Below, one piece after another: positions 18,542 through 26,633 of a stretch of DNA of 64,000 nucleotides. The stretch is from assembly GCF_031624495.1 (NCBI RefSeq), contig NZ_JAMQOP010000002.1, positions 744,001-808,000 of the forward strand, given 5' to 3'. Every line of letters begins with the position of its first letter. The first letter of the stretch is position 1. Position numbers and translations under genes: made by a program. The notes under the pieces are model-generated. The model did no database searches and was not told the DNA's origin. It saw only the letters and a program-made list of their open reading frames with translations. This DNA comes from Halogeometricum sp. S1BR25-6 (GTDB lineage Archaea > Halobacteriota > Halobacteria > Halobacteriales > Haloferacaceae).

Positions 18542-19309
18542 TCAGTCGGTCAGCCCGTAACCGCGCTTGAAGAGGGCGACGTTCAGCGCCGTCACGCCGG
18601 CGGTGAGGGCGACGAGGACGGCCAGGGAGGCGTTCGGGTCCACCTCGCTGACGCCGAGGAAGCCGTAGCGGACGCCGTTGACCATGTATATCATCGGATT
18701 CAGCAGCGACACCTGCTGGACCGTCGCCGGCAGTTCTCCCAGCGAGTAGAACACGCCGCCGAAGAACACCAGCGGTCGCAGGATGAACTGGTTCATCATC
18801 GTCAGGTCGTCGAAGTCGTCGGCCCACAGGCCGCCGACGACGCCGAACCCGGCGAACAGCAGGGTGATGACGAGCATGAACGCGACGAGGTAGAAGGGGT
18901 TTTCGACGCCAACGGTGGTGAAAAAGGCGCCGATGACGGCGACGAGGGCGCCGACGACGACGCCGCGGGCCGCAGACGAGAGGACGAACGCGCCGACCAT
19001 CGACCGGTACGACAGGGGGGAGGTGAGCACCTCCTCGATGTAACGGTTCCACCGGCCGTGGAAGATGGAGAAGGAGGCGTTCTCGAAGGCGTTCGACACC
19101 GCGCCGAGGACGATGAGACCGGGGAGGATGAAGAGGATGTACGGGACGCCCGCTATCTCGTTGATGCGTTCGCCGAGGATGACGCCGAACACCGAGAAGT
19201 ACAGTACGTTCGTGATAAAGGGCGGGACGAACGTGTTGCGCGGGCGGCGGATAAATCGGAGGACCTCGCGCTTGAGGAGGGCGTAGAAGCCCGTTCGTTC
19301 GACGTTCAT
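18542..19309 (-). CDS. ABC-2 type exporter permease
   Basis: This 255-residue protein has six predicted membrane helices in the ABC-2 arrangement, starting with a cytoplasmic LLKREVLRFIRRPRN segment typical of ABC-2 permeases. Its start overlaps the stop of the ATPase gene by 4 nt, so the two are translated together as an exporter. The cargo (a drug, lipid or polysaccharide) is unknown. Confidence 0.92.
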   Translation of the reverse strand: MNVERTGFYALLKREVLRFIRRPRNTFVPPFITNVLYFSVFGVILGERINEIAGVPYILFILPGLIVLGAVSNAFENASFSIFHGRWNRYIEEVLTSPLSYRSMVGAFVLSSAARGVVVGALVAVIGAFFTTVGVENPFYLVAFMLVITLLFAGFGVVGGLWADDFDDLTMMNQFILRPLVFFGGVFYSLGELPATVQQVSLLNPMIYMVNGVRYGFLGVSEVDPNASLAVLVALTAGVTALNVALFKRGYGLTD

Positions 19310-20259
19310 TGCTTCGCCTCCGCCGTCGCGCGGTCCTCGTCGGTTCTCGTCATCTCGACGAACACCTCTTCGAGCGAGGTGCGCGAGATTTCGAGGTCGA
19401 CTATCTCGTGGCCCGCGCTATCGAGGCGGCGGACGAGTTCGGGGGCGACGAGGCCGCCCTCGTGGGCGGTGACGACGAGGCGCGCCCCGTCGAGTTCGAC
19501 CGCTTCGACCCGGTCGTTCTCGGCGGCGAAGTCGGGGACTGCGGTGGGCGCGTTCCGCAGGGTGACGACCACGTCGTCGGTGCCGCGGTTCATCAGGTCC
19601 TCGGGACTCGCCACCTCAACCACCCGGCCGGAGTCGAGGATGGCCACCTCGTCGCAAAGGCGTTCGGCCTCCTCGATGTAGTGGGTCGTCAGGAGGATGG
19701 TCGTCCCCGAGTCGTTCAGTTCGGTGATGGTCTCCCACAGTTCGCGGCGGAGTTGCACGTCGACGCCGGCGGTGGGTTCGTCGAGGATGAGGAGGTCCGG
19801 GTCCGTGATGAGGGCGCGCGCGAGGACGAACCGGCGTTTCATCCCGCCGGAGAGCCAGTCGAACCGGGTGTCGCGCTTGTCGTAGATGCCGACGCGCTTG
19901 AGCACCTCGTCGGCGCGTTCGGCGGCCTCTTCCTCCGAGACGCCGTGGTAGCCCGCCTTGTGCTGAAGCACCTCGCGGATGGGGAAGAAGCGGTCGACGT
20001 TGAACTCCTGGGGCGCGAGGCCGATGCTGTCTCTGGCCTCGCGGTAGTCGTCCTCCACGTCGTAGCCGAACACCTCCGCGCGGCCGCCCGACTTTCGAAC
20101 AAGGCCGACGAGGACGTTGATGAACGTCGTCTTTCCCGCGCCGTTCGGGCCGAGGAGGCCGAAGAACGACCCCTCGGGGACGTCGAGGTCGACGCCGTCG
20201 AGTGCCTGCACGTCGCCGTAGGACTTCCGTAAGTCGCGTATCGTGATCGCAGAAGACAT
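19306..20259 (-). CDS. ABC exporter ATP-binding protein (ABC-2 partner)
   Basis: I start this 317-residue protein at the ATG at 20259 (MSSAITIRDLRKSYG); the upstream frame extension runs into the AT-rich promoter region. Walker A is GPNGAGKT, the signature is LSGGMKRR and Walker B is LLILDEPTAGVD, followed by the switch His in LTTHYIEEAE. A C-terminal regulatory domain of about 80 residues follows the ATPase core. It is the first gene of the two-gene exporter and is divergent from the isocitrate lyase operon. Confidence 0.93.
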   Translation of the reverse strand: MSSAITIRDLRKSYGDVQALDGVDLDVPEGSFFGLLGPNGAGKTTFINVLVGLVRKSGGRAEVFGYDVEDDYREARDSIGLAPQEFNVDRFFPIREVLQHKAGYHGVSEEEAAERADEVLKRVGIYDKRDTRFDWLSGGMKRRFVLARALITDPDLLILDEPTAGVDVQLRRELWETITELNDSGTTILLTTHYIEEAERLCDEVAILDSGRVVEVASPEDLMNRGTDDVVVTLRNAPTAVPDFAAENDRVEAVELDGARLVVTAHEGGLVAPELVRRLDSAGHEIVDLEISRTSLEEVFVEMTRTDEDRATAEAKQ

Positions 20260-20397
20260 CGGATACCGAAGGTCGGCGACTGCGCGGATTAAGCGCACCG
20301 ACCGCGGAACCGGGTGAGAGACGCTGGCACGGACGACGAACGGCGACGCGACTATCGATAGAATCCTAGAAAGAGTATTAGACACATACTCATCTGT

Positions 20398-20410
20398 ATT
20401 AGGTGCTAAT
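20398..20410. promoter_or_regulatory. Palindrome, candidate operator of the isocitrate lyase operon
   Basis: ATTAG-GTG-CTAAT is a perfect 5-bp inverted repeat with a 3-nt spacer, about 37 nt upstream of the TATA-like box at 20447. A related TATTAG lies at 20377-20382. Its position suits a transcription factor site controlling acetate-responsive genes; this is inference. Confidence 0.4.
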
Positions 20411-20446
20411 TTACACTAAAGAATATTAACACTATCAATCATTATG

Positions 20447-20454
20447 TTTATTTA
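20447..20454 (+). promoter_or_regulatory. Candidate TATA box of the isocitrate lyase operon
   Basis: TTTATTTA lies 36-43 nt upstream of the first leader ATG (20490). It would put transcription start near 20478-20480. Confidence 0.45.
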
Positions 20455-20489
20455 GGAGACTGAAGACGGAGCAGACGAGGTGACACAGG

Positions 20490-20585
20490 ATGGCAGTACC
20501 CGGCGCAGTACGCGCCCACCGCCCCGCGTTCCGTCAGCAGAACCGCTCGACGAACAGCCCCGACCCACCGATACGAGATAGATGA
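20490..20585 (+). CDS. Short leader ORF (31 aa) upstream of isocitrate lyase
   Basis: An ATG at 20490 is preceded at 7-nt spacing by the Shine-Dalgarno-like GAGGTGA (20477-20483). The ORF encodes 31 residues ([20 protein letters not shown] at its start) and its TGA overlaps the ATG of the next small ORF (ATGA). Basic and Pro-rich, it does not look like a folded protein. It could be a leader peptide that controls or couples translation, or it may not be translated. Confidence 0.35.
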   Translation: MAVPGAVRAHRPAFRQQNRSTNSPDPPIRDR

Positions 20586-20863
20586 CGACACCCACGACCC
20601 GACGCACGACCCGAACGATGACCCGAGACTACCCGAACAACGAGGAGAACATGGACGCCCCGCTGGTCCCCTTCATCGCCGACCCGACCGGCCGGACGGA
20701 ATCGACGGAACCGACGGAACCGACGACGTCGACGCCGACGGGGACGGAAACGTCCGGGAGAACCGACGAGGACGACATCGGCGGTCTGCGCCGCGATATC
20801 GCCGCCCTGCGCGACCAACTGGAGCGACTGGAGACGCGGATGGAGACGGAGGAGCGACGATGA
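20582..20863 (+). CDS. Small coiled-coil protein translationally coupled to isocitrate lyase
   Basis: The 93-residue frame has a Thr-rich N-terminus, a middle with Thr-Glu-Pro repeats, and a C-terminal amphipathic helix ([20 protein letters not shown]) with clear heptads. It starts with the ATG of an ATGA overlap with the leader ORF; starts at 20618 or 20651 are also possible. Its stop overlaps the aceA ATG by 4 nt, and a GGAGG inside its end provides the ribosome site for aceA. The function is unknown. Confidence 0.5.
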   Translation: MTTPTTRRTTRTMTRDYPNNEENMDAPLVPFIADPTGRTESTEPTEPTTSTPTGTETSGRTDEDDIGGLRRDIAALRDQLERLETRMETEERR

Positions 20864-21903
20864 GTTCCGACCCCTACGAGCGCACGACGGGCGCCGACGT
20901 GTTCACCCGCGACGTCGACAACGAGTCCGCCCGGGAGTTCCGCCGGATGCTCGACGAGCAGAACTTCGTCTTCGCGCCGGGCATCTACCACGCCCTCGAC
21001 GCCCGACTGGCCGAACTCGCCGGCCTCGACGCGGCGTACATGAGCGGCTACTCGACGGTTCTCGGCCAGTTCGGGTTCCCGGACCTGGAGATGGTGACGA
21101 TGACCGAGATGGTCGAGAACGCGAAGCGCATCGTCGAGGCGACGGACCTGCCCGTCGTCGCCGACTGCGACACCGGCTACGGCGGCGTCCACAACGTCCG
21201 CCGCGCCGTCCGCGAGTACGAGAAGGCGGGCGTCGCCGCGATTCACATCGAGGACCAGACGACGCCGAAGCGCTGCGGCCACATCGCCGGCAAGGAGATC
21301 GTCTCGCGCGACAAGGCCCGCGCGCGCTTCGAGGCGGCCGTTGACGCCAAGCAGTCCGAGGACACGTTCATCATCGCCCGGACGGACGCCTACGGCTCCT
21401 CGAACGGCGACTGGGAGGAGCACTTAGAGCGCGGACGCATCTACGCCGACGCCGGCGTCGACATGGTCTGGCCGGAGATGCCCGACCCCTCGCGCGAGGA
21501 CGCCGTCGAGTACGCCGAGACCATCCACGAGACGCATCCCGACCTGAAGTTGGCGTTCAACTACTCCTCGTCGTTCGCGTGGTCCGAGGAGGAGGACCCG
21601 CTCACGTTCGAGGAACTCGGCGACCTCGGATACGAGTACATCTTCATCACGCTGTTCGGCCTGCACTCGGGCGCCCACAGCGTCTACGAGGACTTCAGCA
21701 ACCTCGCGGAGAACGACGAGGTCGGACAGATGGACCTCGAAGAGCGCTACATCGGTCACCCGACCGAATCGCACCACGAACTCGCGTTCGTCTCCGACTA
21801 CCAGGAGACGGAGATGGAGTTCGACCGCGAGGCGCGCGAGCGAATCGAGAGCTCCGAGGGCTTCTCGGAGGAACAGAGCGACCCCATAGAGAGCGACGAC
21901 TGA
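20860..21903 (+). CDS. aceA: Isocitrate lyase (haloarchaeal short form)
   Basis: This 347-residue enzyme of the ICL/PEP mutase fold splits isocitrate into succinate and glyoxylate, opening the glyoxylate bypass during growth on acetate or fatty acids. The catalytic signature KRCGH holds Cys139. Other conserved segments are ADCDTGYGG (Mg-binding) and IHIEDQ. Its length is near that of the experimentally studied Haloferax enzyme and much shorter than E. coli AceA. The ATG overlaps the preceding small ORF (ATGA). Two bases separate its stop from the CitE-like gene, so the operon has at least three genes. Confidence 0.93.
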   Translation: MSSDPYERTTGADVFTRDVDNESAREFRRMLDEQNFVFAPGIYHALDARLAELAGLDAAYMSGYSTVLGQFGFPDLEMVTMTEMVENAKRIVEATDLPVVADCDTGYGGVHNVRRAVREYEKAGVAAIHIEDQTTPKRCGHIAGKEIVSRDKARARFEAAVDAKQSEDTFIIARTDAYGSSNGDWEEHLERGRIYADAGVDMVWPEMPDPSREDAVEYAETIHETHPDLKLAFNYSSSFAWSEEEDPLTFEELGDLGYEYIFITLFGLHSGAHSVYEDFSNLAENDEVGQMDLEERYIGHPTESHHELAFVSDYQETEMEFDREARERIESSEGFSEEQSDPIESDD

Positions 21904-21905
21904 CG

Positions 21906-22862
21906 ATGAGCGAGCAATCATCCCAGACGGTCGACCGGACGGAAACGGAAGCGGTCCAGCCGACGATGCGGCGGAGCCAACTGGCGACGCCCGGCAGCGA
22001 CGAGACGATGGTGCAGAAAGCCCCCCAATCGGGTGCCGACGAGGCGTTCTTGGACCTCGAAGACGCCGTCGCGCCCGGCGAGAAGGTGGACGCCCGCGAG
22101 ACGGTCATCGAAGGCCTACGGGACGGTGAGTGGACGGAGACGCGGGCGTGCTTCCGGATGAACGGCGTCGACACCGAGTGGTGGTACGACGACGTCATCC
22201 AGGTGGTCGGCGCCGCGGGCGAGTCCGTCGACACCATCATGGTGCCGATGTGCCACGACGCCTCGACGGTGCAGACGGTCGACAACCTCCTCACGCAGGT
22301 GGAGGCCAACGAGGGCCTACCCGAGGGGGAGATAGGCCTCCAGTGTCAGATCGAGTCCGCGTCGGGCATGACGAACGTCGCGGAGATAGCCCGCGCCTCG
22401 GACCGAATGGAGTCGCTCGTGTTCGGACCGGGCGACTACACCGCCAGCGTCGGCGCGGCGGGTCTGACCATCGGGTCCGGCGGCGACTACCCCGGCCACT
22501 ACTGGCACTACCAACTGGCCCGCATCGCCCACGCCGCGAAGGCCGAGGGGTTGCAGGTTATCGACGGGCCGTACGCCGAAATCGAGGACCCCGAGGGGTT
22601 CCGCGAGTCGTGCCGAAACGCGAGCCTCCTCGGCTGTGACGGCAAGTGGGCCGTCCACCCGAGTCAGATCGAAATCGCGAACGAGACGTTCGCCCCCGAC
22701 CGCGAGGAGGCCGAACGGGCCCGGCGCATCGTCGAGGCCTACGCCGAGGCGACGGCGCAGGGGAAGGGCGCCGTTTCCGTCGACGGGGAGATGGTCGACG
22801 AGGCGACGAACAAGATGGCGCGTCGACTCGTCGCCCGCGCGGAGGCCGCCGGGGTGCTCTGA
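21906..22862 (+). CDS. CitE-superfamily lyase, L-malyl-CoA/beta-methylmalyl-CoA lyase-like
   Basis: This 318-residue HpcH/HpaI-CitE family protein shares the family's ADEAFLDLEDAVAP (metal-binding Glu/Asp), RMNGVDTEWWYDDV, QCQIESASGM and GKWAVHPSQI segments. The strings RMNGVDT, DGPYAEIEDPEGF and GKWAVHPSQIEIANE resemble proteobacterial malyl-CoA lyase Mcl1. It is not the longer haloarchaeal malate synthase that I would expect beside aceA. The likely role is joining glyoxylate with acetyl-CoA (or propionyl-CoA) to form malyl-CoA, or the reverse. A malate synthase-like overall reaction with a thioesterase is another possibility. Confidence 0.75.
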   Translation: MSEQSSQTVDRTETEAVQPTMRRSQLATPGSDETMVQKAPQSGADEAFLDLEDAVAPGEKVDARETVIEGLRDGEWTETRACFRMNGVDTEWWYDDVIQVVGAAGESVDTIMVPMCHDASTVQTVDNLLTQVEANEGLPEGEIGLQCQIESASGMTNVAEIARASDRMESLVFGPGDYTASVGAAGLTIGSGGDYPGHYWHYQLARIAHAAKAEGLQVIDGPYAEIEDPEGFRESCRNASLLGCDGKWAVHPSQIEIANETFAPDREEAERARRIVEAYAEATAQGKGAVSVDGEMVDEATNKMARRLVARAEAAGVL

Positions 22863-23355
22863 GACGAGGTAGCTCGTATCACACCTGAAAAAATATTAAG
22901 TAGAACTACCCCGTCTGCCGAATCGAGTCCCGCGACCCGCGGGCAGAGGAACCGATGCTCCGTCACACCGCCACTCGTCGTCCGACTCCGACGGTAGCCG
23001 CGCGTGCGGCCGCCGTGGTCGGCGACGAGGGTAAGTGGAGCATCGGAATCGACGCGGAGTTCTCCGGCGACGGTTCCGAGAATTCCCCCCTCTGCGTCCG
23101 GTCCGCGCTCGGCGCGTAACGTCGCGCCGCGCGGGCGGGGTCCGGGAACCCGGCTTCGTCTCCGTGTGACTCACGCTCGACCGAGACGACGCCGGCCTCG
23201 CACCTTTCTCGCGCGGCCGACCACGCTCCGAGTGCCCACCGTCGCGTCCGCGACTCCGCCCTGACGCGACGCGACCGGACCGCTCCCGTGTCGGCACTCG
23301 ACGCCTCGTCCCGACGGACGCGGCGGGAGGCGCGTTCGACTCGCGCCGGGAGTTT
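22863..23355. other. 493-bp region without a convincing gene
   Basis: It starts with an AT-rich stretch (GAAAAAATATTAAGTAG, 22887-22903). A 10-bp inverted repeat, CCGATGCTCC (22953-22962) with GGAGCATCGG (23037-23046), spans 74 nt. A 54-codon ORF (22955-23119) and antisense frames exist but have no recognisable domain and Arg/Ser-rich translations. It may hold the 3' end of the aceA transcript, a small RNA, or a decayed gene. Confidence 0.4.
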
Positions 23356-23676
23356 ATGGCAATCAGTCATGCCGGTCCGGAGGCACAGCAAGCGAACGAA
23401 AAAGAACGCGTCGTCCGCACGTCGTTGACGGTTCTCGTCACGCGGAACGCGGACGGGAACTTAGAAGAGGGCGTCCGCGCCCGCCTCGCCGCCGTCGACT
23501 GCGTCGTCGGCGTGGACCGCGCCGACGTGAGCGGGTTACGACCCGCACTGAACGACGTGCGCGTGCAGGTCGACGTCACCCTGCGTGTCAGCGGTCCGCC
23601 CGACGAGGCGAGCGTCGCCACCGCCCTCGAATCGGGCTTCGGCGTCAAGGAGGTGCGGGAGGTGGAGGTGGCGTAG
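23356..23676 (+). CDS. Small conserved-type haloarchaeal protein, unknown function
   Basis: The 106-residue frame opens at the ATG at 23356. An alternative TTG start at 23425 would give an 83-residue protein beginning just before the first strand (TVLVTRNADG). The remaining sequence alternates strands and one helix, with motifs DVSGLRPALNDVRVQVDV and ALESGFGVKEV, consistent with a small alpha/beta fold. There are no membrane segments. I do not recognise a named family. The coding-like GC3 bias supports a real gene. Confidence 0.6.
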   Translation: MAISHAGPEAQQANEKERVVRTSLTVLVTRNADGNLEEGVRARLAAVDCVVGVDRADVSGLRPALNDVRVQVDVTLRVSGPPDEASVATALESGFGVKEVREVEVA

Positions 23677-23751
23677 GTTCCGCCCCCGCTTCGGCCCTCC
23701 CCCACGCGCGCCGCGGCGAACGCTCAAGTCCGTCCGTCGCCACGTAGAGTC

Positions 23752-24282
23752 GTGAGTTCCGCAGACCCCTCCAACGCCGACGCCGCCCCGTTCGTCGTCC
23801 ACGGACCGGTGACGGACGCCGCCGACCCCGAAGCCGAGGCCCTCGCGCGTCTCCGGCGGGTGAGCTACTACATGGACAGCGCGATAGAGATTCCGGGGAC
23901 GAACCTGCGAATCGGGCTGGACCCGATTCTGGGACTGCTCCCCGTCGCGGGCGACTTGCCCGCCGCGGCCGTCTCAGCCTATATCGTCGCGGAGGCCGCG
24001 GCCCTCGGCGCGCCGCGGGAGACGGTGGCGCGGATGGTCGGCAACCTCGCTGTCGACGCCGTCGTCGGGTCGATTCCCCTCGTCGGCGATGTCTTCGACG
24101 CCGCGTGGAAGGCGAATCAGCGAAACGTCCGCCTGTTCGAGGCGCGGCGCGCCGACCCCTCGGGCGCCGAACGCGACGGGCGGGTGCTCGCCGTCGCCGG
24201 CGTCCTCCTGTTCTGCCTCGTCGTCGTCCTCGGCGCCGGCGTCGCCCTCGCCTCGTGGTGGCTCCTGTCGCAACTCGTCTGA
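23752..24282 (+). CDS. DUF4112 membrane protein
   Basis: This 176-residue protein starts at a GTG. Its core matches DUF4112: YYMDSAIEIPGTN, then the double hydrophobic helix with GLLPVAGDLPAA, then VGSIPLVGDVFDAAWKAN followed by NVRLFEARR. A further C-terminal membrane helix (about residues 148-172) ends the protein. The family is found in archaea and bacteria without a known function. It is co-directional with pus10, 40 bp downstream. Confidence 0.85.
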   Translation: MSSADPSNADAAPFVVHGPVTDAADPEAEALARLRRVSYYMDSAIEIPGTNLRIGLDPILGLLPVAGDLPAAAVSAYIVAEAAALGAPRETVARMVGNLAVDAVVGSIPLVGDVFDAAWKANQRNVRLFEARRADPSGAERDGRVLAVAGVLLFCLVVVLGAGVALASWWLLSQLV

Positions 24283-24321
24283 AAGGGGAAGACAGAAACG
24301 CGGTCCACGTCATCGTCCGGT

Positions 24322-25614
24322 ATGAGTATCTTGGAGGACGCGCGCGAGGTGGCCGCGCAGAGTCCCGTCTGCGACCCGTGTCTGGGCCGCGTCTTCGCGG
24401 ACCGGAGTTTCGGGCTGACGAACGCCGAACGGGGCCGAAGCCTCCGCGTCGCCGCCGCCCTCGAAGACGACGAGGAACCCGAGGACGTCTCGCGGGAGGA
24501 CTGCTGGGTGTGCGAGGGCGAGTGCGCCCGGTTCGACGAGTGGGCCGAACGCTGCGCCGACGCCGTCGAGGGTATCGAGTTCGACACGTACCAAGTCGGG
24601 ACGCGCGCGCCGCCGCTTGTCGAGGAGAACGAGGTGCTCCTCCGCGAGGGCGCCGGACTCGCCGAGGACGCGGGCGAACTCTTCAAGTCGGAGTTCAACC
24701 GCGAGGTGGGCAAGCGGTTCGGCCGACTCACGGAGACGGAAGTCGAGTTCGGCCGCCCGGACGTGCAGTTCCTCCTCGACATCGACGCCGACGCCGTGGA
24801 AGTCGAACTCAACTCCACGTTCGTCTACGGGCGCTACCGCAAACTCGAACGGGACATCCCGCAGACCGAGTGGCCGTGTAACAAGTGTCACGGGACGGGC
24901 TACCTCGGGAAACAGCCCTGCGACAAGTGCGACGGGACGGGCTACATGTACCAAGAGAGCGTCGAGGGTCTGACCGCCCCCGTCGTGATGGACGTGATGG
25001 ACGGCACGGACGCGAAGTTCCACGGCGCCGGCCGGGAGGACGTCGACGCCCTGATGCTCGGGACGGGCCGGCCGTTCGTCGTCGAAATCATGGAACCGCG
25101 CCGCCGTCACGTCGACGTCGAGCGTCTGGAGGGGGACATCAACGCCTTCGCGGAGGGGAAAGTCGAAGTCGAGGGCCTCCGCCTCGCCGCCTACGACATG
25201 GTCGAACGCGTGAAGGAGTTGAACGCCTCGAAGCGCTACCGCGCCGAGGTGGAGTTCGGCGACGACGTCTCCGAGGACGAACTCGCCGACGCCCTCGCCG
25301 AACTCGACGGGGCGACCATCGAACAGTACACGCCGAACCGCGTCGACCACCGACGGGCGGCGCTCACCCGGACCCGCGAGGTGTTCGAGGCGACGGGCGA
25401 ATGGAAAGACGAGCGACACGCCACCGTCGAGGTGCACGGCGCCGGCGGCCTCTACATCAAGGAACTCGTCTCCGGCGACGAGGGACGCACGGAACCGAGT
25501 CTGGCGGGCCTCCTCGACGTCGACGCCGCCGTGACGGCGCTGGATGTGACGGGCGTCTACGGCGTCGACGAGAAGTTCGAGAACGAGTCGTTCTTCCGCG
25601 ACGAACCGCGGTAA
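24322..25614 (+). CDS. pus10: tRNA pseudouridine(54/55) synthase Pus10
   Basis: This 430-residue enzyme makes pseudouridine at positions 54 and 55 of archaeal tRNAs. The N-terminal zinc and THUMP-like region has CDPCLGR and CWVCEGEC, and the catalytic region has AGREDVDALMLG (catalytic Asp) followed by RPFVVEI. An extra zinc-knuckle insert with two CxxCxGxG units (CNKCHGTGY and CDKCDGTGY, residues about 186-212) sits between these parts. It starts at the ATG at 24322. The partner methylase TrmY is encoded at 7.6 kb. Confidence 0.95.
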   Translation: MSILEDAREVAAQSPVCDPCLGRVFADRSFGLTNAERGRSLRVAAALEDDEEPEDVSREDCWVCEGECARFDEWAERCADAVEGIEFDTYQVGTRAPPLVEENEVLLREGAGLAEDAGELFKSEFNREVGKRFGRLTETEVEFGRPDVQFLLDIDADAVEVELNSTFVYGRYRKLERDIPQTEWPCNKCHGTGYLGKQPCDKCDGTGYMYQESVEGLTAPVVMDVMDGTDAKFHGAGREDVDALMLGTGRPFVVEIMEPRRRHVDVERLEGDINAFAEGKVEVEGLRLAAYDMVERVKELNASKRYRAEVEFGDDVSEDELADALAELDGATIEQYTPNRVDHRRAALTRTREVFEATGEWKDERHATVEVHGAGGLYIKELVSGDEGRTEPSLAGLLDVDAAVTALDVTGVYGVDEKFENESFFRDEPR

Positions 25615-25700
25615 CGGGGTCCCCTCCCCGATCCGTTGCCGGAGTGACCAACACAACGTTTAGGAACTTCCGGCCGCGCCTACGAGTGAGAGCAGATACC

Positions 25701-25832
25701 ATGTGTCACCACTACGAGTCGAATCCGGAGTGGGAAGCGCTCGTCGAGAAGCAACTTCGCGCCGAGTTCGAGGAGGACGACGGACTGGAGGAATCACCGG
25801 ACCGGGCCGACCCGCCCCTCGCCGACGACTGA
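25701..25832 (+). CDS. Small acidic protein of 43 residues
   Basis: The ATG at 25701 opens a 43-residue protein starting MCHHYESNPEWEALVEKQ and ending in a very acidic tail. An upstream TTTAGGAAC stretch near 25660-25668 is promoter-like, about 35 nt before the ATG. The N-terminal Cys-His-His might bind metal. The function is unknown. It lies in the same direction before rnhB. Confidence 0.6.
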   Translation: MCHHYESNPEWEALVEKQLRAEFEEDDGLEESPDRADPPLADD

Positions 25833-25905
25833 GCGCCGCCCGCTCTCCGCTCTTTTCTCGACGCCGACCGCAACCGCTTAGTCGTCGCTGTCCGCCGGAG
25901 GAGGT

Positions 25906-26580
25906 ATGACAGACGGGTCGCCCGTCCTCGTCGGCAGCGACGAGGCGGGGAAGGGGCCGGTGCTCGGACCGATGGTCGCCGCGGCGGTGCGCGCCGAGGC
26001 CGACGCACTCCCGGCGGATATAGACGACTCCAAGCGCCTCTCGCCGTCTCGCCGCGAGGAGATAGCGGCGACGCTCCGCGAGAGCGACGGCGTCGAAATA
26101 GGCGTCGTGTTCGTCGACCCCGAGCGCATCGACCGCCCGGACACCGACATGAACGCGCTGACCGTCGCCGCGCACGTCGAGGCCCTCGCCGGCGTCGCGC
26201 GCGAGGGCGACGAGGTGGTGACCGACGCGGGCGACGTGGACGCCTCGCGGTTCGGGAGACGCGTCCGGGCGGGCGTCGAAGAGGCCGGCGTCGCCGTCTC
26301 CGTCACGGCCGAACACCGCGCCGACGAGACGTACCCGCACGTCGGCGCGGCGAGCGTCGTCGCGAAAGTCGAACGCGACGCTCGGATGGCGGCGGTCGGC
26401 GAGGCGTTCGCGGCGTACGGTCCCGTCGGAAGCGGCTATCCGAGTGACTCGACGACCCGCGAGTTCCTCAAAACGTACGTCGAGGAGACGGGAGAGCTAC
26501 CGGACTGCGCGCGGGCGTCGTGGTCGACGTGCGACGACGTGTTGGCGGCGGCGGCGCAGTCGTCGCTGGGCGAGTTTTAG
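25906..26580 (+). CDS. rnhB: Ribonuclease HII
   Basis: This 224-residue enzyme cleaves the RNA strand of RNA-DNA hybrids, removing primers and misincorporated ribonucleotides. The N-terminal active-site motif GSDEAGKGP (Asp12, Glu13) is followed by IDDSKRLSPSRR and later acidic residues in VVTDAGDVD and AASVVAKVERD. Length and motif order fit archaeal RNase HII. It is monocistronic or follows the 43-residue gene. Confidence 0.95.
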   Translation: MTDGSPVLVGSDEAGKGPVLGPMVAAAVRAEADALPADIDDSKRLSPSRREEIAATLRESDGVEIGVVFVDPERIDRPDTDMNALTVAAHVEALAGVAREGDEVVTDAGDVDASRFGRRVRAGVEEAGVAVSVTAEHRADETYPHVGAASVVAKVERDARMAAVGEAFAAYGPVGSGYPSDSTTREFLKTYVEETGELPDCARASWSTCDDVLAAAAQSSLGEF

Positions 26581-26633
26581 TCGGCGGGCGAGGAGAAACG
26601 ATTGGGGTGGGGAGAGGGAGGACGGAACGGCCG

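Larger units (their letters stand above)
20260..20489. other. AT-rich divergent promoter region between the ABC exporter and the isocitrate lyase operon
   Basis: This is one of the most AT-rich stretches in the window (20340-20460). It contains the 13-bp palindrome ATTAGGTGCTAAT and TATA-like sequences on both strands. No coding sequence is seen apart from the leader ORF that begins at 20490. Confidence 0.65.

Noticed and set aside
22963-23391. 142-codon minus-strand frame in the gap after the CitE-like gene
   Set aside because: Arg/Ser/Thr-rich translation, no domain, no promoter in place; other frames in the same gap are equally long.
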